A stretch of 60,000 nt of DNA from assembly GCF_030272615.1 (NCBI RefSeq), contig NC_081411.1, positions 40,851,140 through 40,911,139 of the forward strand. Reading direction: 5' to 3'. Position numbers and translations under genes: made by a program. This stretch comes from Cryptomeria japonica. Taxonomy: Eukaryota > Streptophyta > Pinopsida > Cupressales > Cupressaceae. The notes under the pieces are model-generated. The model searched no databases. It had not been told where the DNA came from and worked only from the letters and a program-made list of their open reading frames with translations. Shown here piece after piece: positions 21,759 through 32,151 of this stretch. The first letter of the stretch is position 1. The number at the start of each line of letters is the position of its first letter.

Positions 21759-23195
21759 TGTTAGGATACTATTAAGAAGACAAACACAAACACAGAAGAA
21801 AAAAACCAAGTGTTAGTGTTAGAAATCACAAATCAAATACTATCCTAAGCAAGCATATCAAGAGAGACACAAAACACAAAATGGAAAGCTTAACAAAACT
21901 AAGAAATGCAATAAGACATCTCCAAATCCCCTCCACCATGTTTGTAGCTACTCCCTTTTTCCTCTTCTCTCCAAGTTCCCAAATGAGTGTAGCTCTCAAC
22001 AACTTTTTGCATTATTCTGGATGTCTTATGGAGTTTCAAGATTGTAGAATGAAGACTTATGAGAATGCAAATGTGAACAAGCTAAAATGAGATATTATCT
22101 AATTATCTAATGTCAATTTTAGTCAAAAAGACAAATGTAGATTATTATGCTAAATGCTCTTTAAATTTCATTATAAATTAGATGCATACGAGATTTTAAG
22201 ATTTGGATTATGAAGAAATGAGCTCTATTTATAGGAAAAATGGAGCAATCGAGGGTTGAGATTGAGTAATCTCAACAAGGGCCAGGATTGATGGGTTTAT
22301 GATCCATGTGAGGGCTTTCAACCCAATCCCACGATGCCAAATGTCAACATGAGATGGGTTGAGGGGAGAGGTAAGAAGCATTAAATGCTTGACATGACTT
22401 GAAGGTTAACTTGGGAGGTAAGGTTAATGTTGAGTTGAATGAATAAAGCCATTATCCAATAAATAATGCCTTTATCCAATGGATAAACTCTTGTGCAAGA
22501 GTTAGTGAGGATAACCATGGTCAAAGCAATAAATGCTTGAAGAGACCCATGAGTCAAATGAGGGTTGAGTTAGAGGTAAAGTCTCTAACCATGTGGGTGA
22601 GTTGAGTTAACCATAAATGGTTATGTAAGAGTCATTAGTGGTTTGGAAGACTTTAGGGGTTAGCTTGTTGAACACATAAAGCATTAAATGTTTTTCAAAG
22701 ACTTTGGAGGCTTTGATAAGTGACTTCAAGTTGCTTAGGAATGTGACAATATTTAGGAAATGGGATTAGGCTAATTAGGAATGGTTTAGAAGAGTCTAGA
22801 AGGGGATTTAGGATTGCAAGTGAGTTTGGTGAGTGAGGGAAAAATATAATTTTAATTAAAATGAAATAAATTTATTTCAATTATGGTTGCAACTTGCATT
22901 TGTAGGAGAATGCAAGTGGGGGGGGTAGTTTAGTGATTTAAATAAATATTTATTTATTTATTTAAAAGAGGAAAGGGGATTAAATTGAATAAATAGGATT
23001 TATTCATTTAATTGATTTAGAGGTGTGGTTTAATGAATTAATTGAAATAAATTAAATAATTTATTTAATTAATAGGAGAATGGTTGAGGATGAATTAATT
23101 AAATATTAATTTAATTAATTGATTGTTGAAGGTTTTATTAATCAAATAAATAGTAAATATTCATTTAATTAAATGGACAGATTTATGTGACTACA
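21759..23195 (-). repeat. Probable solo LTR related to X/Y
   Basis: The minus strand begins TGTAGTCACATAAATCTGTCC at 23195 and continues with the AT palindromes typical of the X and Y LTRs, which begin TGTAGACACCTAAAATTGTCC. CTATAAATAGAGC at about 22224-22236 on the minus strand is a strong plant TATA box. The left edge is uncertain: I chose the TG at 21759 (TGTTAGGATAC). No matching 5-bp duplication was found at that edge, and no PBS or polypurine tract flanks it. Confidence 0.4.
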
Positions 23196-25049
23196 GTCAT
23201 AAAAGTTGAACCCACTTGATGAACAACATTGATCATCAATCTTGTGCAACATGGAAACAACCTCCCAAGTGTGGGACTTGCAGAAGTGAGTTGAGTCTTT
23301 GGAGAAGGCTGACTTCCTTTCCAATCTGAGTGCAAGTGTTGGACTCACCCAACACTGATAAATCCTAATCTATGATCTGACAAGGAAAAGGGAGAAATAA
23401 GGGATGCTTGAAAGGGGGAAAATAAGGTTTGTACCTAGATTGAAAGTGATCTTCCTTGCTTGTAGATGCACGAAACACAAATAAAACCACCCAAGGCATG
23501 CACACAATTCTACTCTAATTAGCTTCCAAAAGTCAGAGTGAAGGTTGGAAATTGCAAAATAGTAGGAGGAACTAATTCAGTTCACATATGACATCTACAA
23601 GGGATCAACACACTCACCTATGCTAAGGAAACAAACTAAAATGCATTTAGACAAAAAGGTAAAACATTACAAAAGTTGAAAGAACTGAATAAAGCCAAAA
23701 CAGGTGAATTCTATTCATGCAAAGGCAAAGAAATATTTTACAAGTGCAGAGAAACATAAGTTTTGTATAGAAGAAAAGAAAGATCTTGAGGAAATATACT
23801 AGAATTGCCTTTATAGCTAAGGCATAACTCAAAAATAACTAAAGCTAGAGAAAACCCTAACCCCTCTAGGGTTATGTTATTAAATATCTACAAGAGGAAG
23901 GATTAGATCGACATAAAGGATCTAACGACATGAAAAATATCCTTTGTAAGTGTCCTCCAACCTGAAAAAAGTGGAGATCAGACTACAAATGATGTCATCT
24001 CCTACACATAAGCGTGATCAAGTACACTTAAGGGCCTAAAAAGTCTTCAAATTGCACTGAGAAAGCATGGCCGCATCCAAAAAGAGTTGCGGAGGTTGCA
24101 TCTAGAGTTATGGCGAGAAAACCCAGTGGTTGTATGTCAAGAAGCCTTGACTTTGAGTGTCAACTAAGATGGAAGAATGACCTCAACCCTTGTGTCAACA
24201 ACCACCACTCTACAGGATAATTAAATTCTAACAATCACTGGAGGTTCAAATGCTAGCCATCGATTAGGACATCTCGCATGTAGATGGACACGCGAGATCT
24301 CGCCATATGCATGCCCAAAGGGTCCAATGAATGATGAAGTCATCATCATTTGATTAGATTTCAAGTGATCATTGATGGTGGAGATTGCGTTGGAGGAAGG
24401 GTCGATCCCACCACATCTTTGTTGCTTGTGAGATCATCATCGCCCGCCAACCCACCAAATAGAAAGGATTTTCCAAAAAGACCATGCAGGGAAGAAAGAG
24501 AAAGGAAACAAACCTCCCTACTAACTGACAACATAGAACAAAAGCAGCCGCAAGACCATGTGGGGAAGCAGGCGAAGCCAAAACCTGCCTTCCACACCCC
24601 CGCAAAACAATGCTAATGACAAGTAAGAATCATGTGAGGAAGCGAGAGAAAGGGAAACAATTCTTGCACACTTGCAAAATAGAACTGAGGGAACAAAAGG
24701 ACCCTGTGAGGGTGTGGGAGCCAAAAGCCTTATTGCCAATCGATAAGAATGAACACAAAGACTAGCCCACCAACGATAAGGAACCCTCTATTCGGTAGCC
24801 CTAAGTGAAAGTGACTACCTCGACCGGTCAACTCAAAAAAAGAACTAGGAGCCCTGAAAAGATTTAAAGGCAAAAATGCCTCTTTTGCACACCACCAACA
24901 TAGTGTGCATAACACGTAGGTTACCCAGGTGCGCATAACTTGCAGGTTATGCAAAACCAATAGATTCCTTAGATTGGTCATCCTCAGGGGAGGGTTGACA
25001 CAAAAAGGTCAACAATGCCTAGTGTATGAACATGGTCTTTGATACCAGA
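23196..25049. other. Unassigned DNA, possible interior of another element
   Basis: No gene recognised; several overlapping short ORFs at 24350-24980 on both strands show no domain. At its right end the minus strand reads TGGTATCAAAG (25035-25048), a tRNA-Met primer site two bases from a TACA end at 25050. That suggests this stretch is the start of a minus-strand retroelement interior, but no gag was found. Confidence 0.3.
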
Positions 25050-25100
25050 TGTAATGTTCACTAAAATACCGAAGAGAAATATAACCATCTAACATACATA
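25050..25100 (-). repeat. Fragment of an older LTR split by X (candidate)
   Basis: TGTAATGTTCACTAAAATAC starts here, next to the primer-site-like sequence on its left. X then interrupts it at 25101 after the duplication ACATA. The rest could continue after 57119 up to about 59734, where GGAGGGGCACTACA offers a matching CA end. No second copy is visible. Confidence 0.3.
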
Positions 25101-25888
25101 TGTTTATGGTGAAAAGTGGATAACAACAATAATATTGAAAGACTAAATGAATTCAACCACAAAACCCTAACCTAACAACAACAAAGATCCACCATAACAT
25201 ATGAAGATTACCTAAGACAATGCAAATCAAATTAAATCACAAAGATTATACCATCACATGTCCAATAGGGTTTGGATCTCCATTCTTCCTATCTCCATTG
25301 ATCTTGCTTGATATATTTGCTCTCAGATTTAATGTGTGCACAAGAGCTCAAGAAAGAACGAAAATGTGGTTGCAAGTAGGCTTGATCGCATATGAAAGTT
25401 CGAAAGCGTAGTCGGGTCTAAATGCATAGTTTTGGGGTTGAAAATGAAAGAAGCATCATCTTATATAGAAGACACTATGAGAAATGGAAGGATAAGATTG
25501 AGAGGTGTAAAAGATAAATGGTCGGCTATGATTAGAGGGTAGGTAGAGAAAATAAGAAAATAATGAGAGGGTAGGTAGTGTAGGAATTAAGAGATGAATG
25601 ACATGTGTCATAGGTAGAAAATGCTAATGAATTAATTAAATAAATAAAAGATTTATTTAATTAATAGAAGAAGTGGGATCAATTAAATAAATAAGATATT
25701 TATTTAATTTAGGAAAAGGACAATTTAAATAAATAAATATATTTATTTAAATGAGAAATAAGGCTAGAAGAGGATAAATGAATTAATTAAATAAATAAGA
25801 TTTATTTAATTAATAGAAGAATTAGGATAAAATAATTAAATAAATAAAATATTTATTTAATTAGACAGGACAATTTTAGGTGTCTACA
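25101..25888 (-). repeat. 3' LTR of X
   Basis: 788 bp, TGTTTATGGTGAAAAGTGG...AGGTGTCTACA. It pairs with 56355-57114. The segment 25620-25870 contains four successive AT-rich inverted repeats of the type ATTAAATAAATA/TATTTATTTAAT separated by purine-rich spacers. Minus-strand CTATATAAG near 25475 is a TATA-like box. Confidence 0.92.
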
Positions 25889-25903
25889 TTTTGCCCCTCT
25901 TTG
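25889..25903 (-). other. Polypurine tract of X
   Basis: Minus strand CAAAGAGGGGCAAAA directly abuts the LTR start TGTAGACACC. The identical tract is found in Y at 43592-43606. Confidence 0.85.
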
Positions 25904-26132
25904 AGACAATGCAACTTGTCGCGTTGCTTCAAAGAAGATAAGATGATTTGATACAAAGTTGCCCCAAGATGGGAATGATATGCCCCCTCAAGAGATTGGA
26001 TAAAAATGTCTGAAAAGATTGCAAACAATCTCTCGATAAGAAAGAAAGGCAAGAATGGATTGACCGAATAGGATAGAGTGACAGAGTCACGGGATAAAGA
26101 AGACTGACTTGGGAAATGAGGGCTAGGGTAGT

Positions 26133-26140
26133 CTATAAGA
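26133..26140 (+). promoter_or_regulatory. TATA-like box of the antisense PMD gene (X)
   Basis: CTATAAGA lies about 85 bp before the PMD start codon. The same box occurs at 43838-43845 in Y at a similar distance. A start about 30 bp downstream would give a 5' untranslated region of about 50-60 bases. The promoter role is inferred from position and conservation. Confidence 0.45.
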
Positions 26141-26221
26141 TAGAATACGAGGGAAAACATCCTCATTGTCATCCACACATCCAAGAGATCAGAGTGTAGA
26201 GAGAGCAAAGAGCAGTCAACA

Positions 26222-28750
26222 ATGATGGCTTTGGTGCATAGATTCGATCGCGTTCGTCAATATCAGAGGCCAGCAGATGTAGGAGAGCCGGTAAGTACCA
26301 CAAAACCTCCTTGTACTTTGTTGCATTAATTGTTGTCATAAAAGCATGTTAGGGAGTGAAATAAATGCGCATTAGGTATGTCTAGAAAAATGTCAAGCAA
26401 GGGGGAAAAATGCTAAGGCGCAGTTGCGAAGTATGTAAGTGCATTTGTGTCATGGATGTGTGTTTATGTCTTTAAGGTTGAATTGACAGTTCTGTGATAA
26501 ACATACATTGTCGATTGGATAAGCTATTGAGAGGATACACTCAAGCGGGTCCTCTAGGGAAGACTAGGATAAAAGATAAGGCTGAAATTGACAATTTTGT
26601 GATAGAACATACGTTGTCAATTGGATAAGCTACTCAAGAGGATACACTCAAGTAGGTTCCCTAAAGATAGGATCAAAGCAGCACTTTGTGATGAACAGGG
26701 AATGCTACTAGGATAGAAAGCAACACTTTGTGATGAATATGGAGTACTGCTAGGATAAAAAGAAGCACTTTATGATGAACAGGGAATGCCACTAGGATTG
26801 ACACAGTTGATTTGCTTGACTACAGGAGGACCTACCTATGTTGGAGTCACAAGAAAGATTCCCTTCGACTCAGAGTTTGCGAGCAGAGCTGACACCCGAG
26901 GATAGAGCAACAGTTCAGGATATGGGCTTGCGATATATTCTGTATATGCCTGAGTTTCGGGTGAACATGGGATTGTTGACTATGCTAGCTGAGAGATGGC
27001 ACTCAGAGATTTGCACGTTTCATTTGTCGATGGGTGAGATGATAGTCACCTTGGAGGATGTGTATAGGATATTTCAAATACTGATCGATGGGGAGTTAGT
27101 TCCTTACGATTGAGATGGAGACAAGGATGCACTGAGACGAGTGTTTTAGGATCCAGGACTGGAGATGAGGGTTGGACACGTGGCTTGAGATACCATGACA
27201 CAGACAAGATTAGAACTACCATCATTGTTGGCAGGAGTGATCAGTGGGTTCCTTTGTCCGGAAAGGGTGACACGAGGATTGGCTGTGGGATGGGGGAGTA
27301 CCTTGGAGAAATTGATGACAGAGCACACTAGGTTTGCATGGGGACTGTGTCTGCTGGCACACTTGTATTATGAGTTACATCAGTTTGTATACCATGAATC
27401 AGTAGGATTGGGTTGCGGAGTGACATTGTTGCAGGTGTGGGCATATGAGCATCTATCAGTGACACGACCGATTCATTTCAGAGGTAGGGGCCATGGGTGC
27501 AGTTTTATACATCTGTATGATATGATTACTTCTTAGCCACGGATTGGGAGATTAGAGTACTGGTGTAGTGTCATTGATGAGCTAGACAATGTAGTATGGA
27601 GACCGTACCGAGAGTGCAAGGAGTGGGAGGATGATGCAATGGAGCTGCCATATGTATTTTGAAGCAGGTATCTGATTGGGCGGATGCCATATGTTCTTGA
27701 GAGGCAGTTGGTGGATAGGGTGGGTAGGCAGTTCAACAGGATACAACGGATGCCACAGGGTTTCAGGATGTATGCTCGGATAGTGAGAGATCAGGCGCAC
27801 TTCGGGCCATTGTTGTCTTATGATCAGGAAGTGACGTAGCTGGTAGAGATGATTCCATTGCCTTGGAATATGTGGCCAGAGATAGATGATGCGGGGATGG
27901 ATGTAGAGTATACTGCATATTGGGTAGAGCATCCATTTCCACGGTTGACAGATCCAAGGGAGGAGATAGATGGAGATGGCAGAGGTGATGGGGATGATGA
28001 TGGAGATGGCGGAGGTAGAGGCCGACGGAGGAGGCGAGGTGCAGTAGGAGAGAGGAGAGTAGCTTTGAGGAGAGAGGGTGGAGAAGAGAGGCAGACTTAG
28101 CAAGCTCACATGGTGAGGGGCAGCAAGCTCACATGGTGAGGGGCAGAGGTGGATTGCCTTTACAAGTGCCAACAACATAGGTTCCCAGACATGTACAGGG
28201 ATAGGGATAGAGATAGGGACAAGGATAGGGACAGGGGTAGCCACATGTATAGGGATAGGGTGAGGGGGGAGAGAAGGAGGATGAGTTACTGGATTTGAGG
28301 GAGATCTACCAGGGACAGGCAGATGAGATCTAGGATCTCGAGCGGGAGAGGGATAGGCTTAGGATACAACTAAGGGATACTGAATGAGAGAGGGATCAGG
28401 CTATCTAGCATTATACAGAGGCTAAGACAACACTAAGGGCAGGGAGACAGGCAACAAAGAACATGAGCTGGATACACCTATGTTCTGCGAGCCAGGGAGG
28501 AGATAGGCTACTGGAGAGACCTATACTATGGAGCAGTTCCACCAGAGCAACGGGATAGAAGCTTCTGTAGACCATCGCAGACAATGACAACCACTGAAGG
28601 GAGGGACAAGAGATAGGCATCAAGCGGAGGGGTCATGGGTCCTCCACCACCACCAGAGAGAGGGGACAAGAGAGATGATCCTAGGGCAAGTCCTTCCAGA
28701 GCTCAGACTCCATCGAGGCCAGCCGGCTCTGAGGGAAGGAGTTCATCATA
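26222..28750 (+). pseudogene. Plant mobile domain (PMD) gene, antisense inside X
   Basis: Exon 1 (26222-26290) encodes MMALVHRFDRVRQYQRPADVGEP, then a GTAAGT donor. The intron (26291-26825) ends TTGCTTGACTACAG. Exon 2 continues in phase: PEDRATVQDMGLRYIL, AERWHSEICTFHLSMGEMIV, LEDVYRIFQILIDGELV. The ERWH...TFHLxxGEMxxTLEDV...IDG pattern is the signature of PF10536 (aminotransferase-like, plant mobile domain; MAIL1/MAIN family). Downstream come the helical HTRFAWGLCLLAHLYYELHQF and LLQVWAYEHLS, PFPRL, and an Asp/Gly- then Arg-rich tail with RDRDRD-type repeats near 28200-28250. Stops near 27111, 27534 and 27660 and a frame change in the tail inactivate it. The homologue in Y shares exon layout and the final SSS-stop. 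MAIN-type proteins act in nuclear gene regulation and silencing; the role here is unknown. Confidence 0.8.
26678..26800 (+). repeat. Tandem repeat in the PMD intron (X)
   Basis: Three copies of CACTTTGTGATGAACAGGGA-TGC followed by ACTAGGAT, about 45 bp apart, in the last part of the intron. The Y intron has an expanded version (44371-44660). Confidence 0.75.
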
Positions 28751-30393
28751 GCCTTAGAGGGCTCCCTATGTATCAGTTTTGTACCATTTTGTATGATGAC
28801 ACCTTTGGGTGATTGTAGCCATATGATTTTGACATCATTGTATCATGACACTTATGATTATATATATATGAGATTCATCCTTGTGGCAACTATATGCATG
28901 TGTACTTATGTGATGCTTTTATATGTTTCATGATGTATGTGTTTATATACTTGATGAAATACAATATTTTTGTTCTTTTATGTTTTATATGTTATGCATA
29001 TGTGAATGTAAATGTATGAAATGCAGGTGAATATGATAATGCAAATAACTATTTACATGATGAAAATGTAAAATGTGCTAACATGTGTTGTGTGCAGGAT
29101 GTGATGCAATTGTGATATCTATATGTATGTATGAAATGCTAACATGTGGTAATGTAGGTGCAAACTACATGAAATGCAAATATTTTTGGCATGTCATTAT
29201 ACTCAGTCATGTGATAGCAAGCTACATGGACTCGGGAAGGAGTATGGAGGTCAATCAAGAAAGGGGGATGAAAGATAGAAGATATGAAAGTGAATGAGCT
29301 TCTTGTGTGTTATCATCATTGAGCTTTATTATGGCAAGTAGGTTATGACAATCCAGGTATATGTTCAACCCAGAAAGTAATTGTACCTGTTTGCATGGAA
29401 ATAAGATAGTTGCAAACAAGGAATGCCCTAGTTCATATTAGACTCACAGTGTCCTCATATCCTTGGACAAGTCATAGCATTACTAAGAGACAATCCACAT
29501 ACAATAAAATTAAAATAGGTGATGATACCCCATCCTGGAGACATAAACTCTAGTCAGAGACATCCTAGAAAAGCTAAAAGACATGTCACCAACAATAAAA
29601 TCAAAAGAAAACCAAGAATCAACACCAAAATCCATTGCAGTCCTCAAGTTTAGTGTCTCTTGTCACTTGTATAAGTCTATTTGATTGTAGTCACAATGTT
29701 TACTTTCACAAAATGATAGATAGCACTGAACCATAATGTTGTCTAAGTCTGTTGAAAGATTTGATTTGTTGAAGCCCATTGTTGTTGTTGTGTCTCATCT
29801 GAAACTGACTGAATCCATGCAACTGATACTTTATTACGGAGAAGATGAAACTTTATTGCAAATTGTGATGCAAATGTTTCTTTATTATGGATTGTGCATG
29901 GATAGATTGAAGAAAAATGAAAGAAACTGTACTCCTCAGAACGTGTGATATTCTCAATTCCACACCCATCACTAGATGTAGGATTTGCCTTAGCCATAGA
30001 TAGGAGTTGATTTATTATGAATGGAAAGGGGTGAAAAGGAATGCTATTATGAATGGCTAACCAATCTTGGGTAGATCAATAACAAGCCATGATGGGAATG
30101 GGTAAGTTTATTTTGGATGAAGAGGTTGTGAGTGTGTGCAAAGTGAAAGGATGAAATGGAATCCTGAAGGAGGGAGGAACAATGTCTCTACACATGGCAG
30201 CGGTGACATAGTTTTCACCATGGTACTTGCCCAAGGTGCCACCGAAATGGTTTTCACCATTGGATGAAATGTTTTTCTTTACTATTTTTTTTTTTGTGTC
30301 ACGATGTACCTATTTGCCAGGTTTCACCAAGTAACATTTTTTTTATGTTTATGATTTTTTTTTTTTTTTTTGATATTAGGATATTCTAAAGAG
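28751..30393. other. X region between the PMD gene and pol
   Basis: Transcribed spacer shared with Y (45249-46886). It holds a short TA run (28860-28870) and, on the minus strand, an ORF (29743-29997, MAKANPTSSDGCGIENITRS) also present in Y. No domain recognised. Poly-T tracts occur at 30280-30375. Confidence 0.5.
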
Positions 30394-31610
30394 CTATGTG
30401 TAAAACCTGCGAAGGTGCATGCTATTGATAGGATCCTCCAAAGGTTCACCATCTGGAGTTGAAAGTTGATATGCACTGAATCCATAGGCTGCTATAATGA
30501 TGTAAGGACCAAGCCAATTTGGTTTGAACTTGCCCTTCTTCTCTCTATCTTACTGATTTGTAGGATTTTCTCTGAGAACTAAGTCACCTACCTCAAATAT
30601 GCGAGGCTTGACTTTATGATCATAACTGTGACTCATTCATTGTTGATAAGCCTTGAGATGATTAAAAGCAGTTTGTCTTCATTCATCCAATAGTTCAAGT
30701 TCCTGTAAGCGAGAGACCCTATAGTCTTCATCACTAATAATGTTTTGCAAAGAGACTCATAAAGAGGGTAACTCAACCTCGATAGGAAAGATAGATTCAA
30801 CACCGTAGACAAGTGAATAAGGTGTGGCTCCTGTAGGTGTACGAACACTTGTGCGGTAAGCCCAAAGTGCGGGATTAAGTTGGATATGCCAATTGCGGCC
30901 AACGTCATCGACTGCCTTTTTTAAGATTTTAAGAATGGTTTTATTTGATGCCTCAGATTAACCATTGCCTTGGGGGTAATAAGGTGTGGAGAAACAATGG
31001 GTAATATGGAAGTGATCGTAAAGTTCACGAACATCTTGATTTTTGAAGGGACGCCCGTTATCGGTGATGATGGAAATAGGAATACCGTATCGACAAATAA
31101 TGTAGTTGAGAATGAATGTAGCAATCTATTTTCCAATGACTTGTGTAAGAGGCACGACTTCAATCCATTTTGTGAAGTATTCTGTGGTGGTGATGATGAA
31201 TTTGTGGCCATTGGAGGAAGGAGGATGACTCTTGCCTATGAGATCGGTTGAAGTTCTTGTGTTGGTGCATGAATAAGGTCTCCATTAATTTGACATTGCT
31301 TACATTTCTTGACAAACTGATATGAATCTTTATCCATGTTGGGCCAGTAGTATCCAATCTTGATGAGTTTCTTGGCTAAGGTAGGACCACTACAATGTGG
31401 ACCACATACTCCTTCATGAACTTCGCGTAACACAATCCGAGCTTCATCCCTTTCTAAACATCTAAGAAGAGTGCCATCTAGACCTCACTGGTATAGGATA
31501 TCGGCTAAAATGACATATCGAGAAGATTGACGAATGAAAGTGCAACGTTGATTGTTGGATAAGTTAGGAGGAAGGGTATTATTATGAAGGTATGTGAAAA
31601 TAGAACCATA
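30394..31610 (-). pseudogene. X integrase
   Basis: Separated from the rest of pol by the copia insertion. The N-terminal zinc finger reads LREVHEGVCGPHCSG...YYWPNMDKDSYQFVKKCKQCQ (HHCC). The core has DLIGK (first Asp), FIITTTEYFTKWIEVVP, IITDNGRPF (second Asp) and SEASNKTILK (Glu), the last preceded by a stop. About 30 bp are missing just before DLIGK, shifting the frame. The C-terminal part HKVKPRIFEVGDLVLRENPTNQ, NWLGPYIIIAAYG and PINSMHLRRFYT is the usual GPY/F tail, ending at TAG 30394-30396. Plus-strand ORF 30970-31251 is a shadow. Confidence 0.8.
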
Positions 31611-31615
31611 TAACT

Positions 31616-31970
31616 GTTAGGGTTTCAAGCAGATCTAAAGCAAATATGAACTAATAGTTATATGCAGATTTAAATACAAAAGATAAAGAAATAAAATAGG
31701 ACATAGATAACACAAAGATTTAACGTGGTTCACCCAGAATGGGTTACGTCCACCATACACAGTCATCTAATCTTTCTTATTATCCAGAAAAAATAGTACA
31801 TCAACCTTACAATGCCTTAAGCATCCCAACCGCTTATAACATGCATTTTTAGGGCAAAAACAAAGTCGGCCTTTTTAGGGTTTTATTACAATGTTGGTTT
31901 TCAACAGGACCCCGGCGAGGATACGTGCTGAGTGTACAATACTTTGTTGATCAATTGCCACATTTCAACA
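31616..31970 (-). repeat. 3' LTR of C
   Basis: 355 bp, TGTTAGGGTTTCAAGCAGAT...CATTTCAACA. Inside it the polypurine tract (31971-31984, minus strand CAAGTGGGAGAT) is duplicated 38 bp further in. Confidence 0.92.
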
Positions 31971-32151
31971 ATCTCCCACTTGGAGACTGATCAGGCTCCA
32001 CACCAAACAATCTCCCACTTGGAGACTGATACTACATGACACCACTATACATGCAACATCCGCTGGATAAAACACTAGAACTCGACTGGTATAAATTCCA
32101 CAATTATCAATCAAGAAGACCAATAGAAACTGATGAGGAAATCAACTTCTC

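Noticed and set aside
21560-21775. 71-codon plus-strand ORF
   Set aside because: A mirror ORF of similar length exists on the minus strand and no domain is visible.
24350-24981. Overlapping ORFs on both strands
   Set aside because: No motif, no conserved neighbour, no splice structure; typical chance ORFs in a stretch of higher GC.
27582-28244. 220-codon minus-strand ORF
   Set aside because: Opposite strand of the PMD exon; Pro/His/Ile-rich product comes from reading the acidic and Arg-rich repeats in reverse.
30970-31251. 93-codon plus-strand ORF
   Set aside because: Complement of the X integrase core, which has recognisable catalytic motifs.
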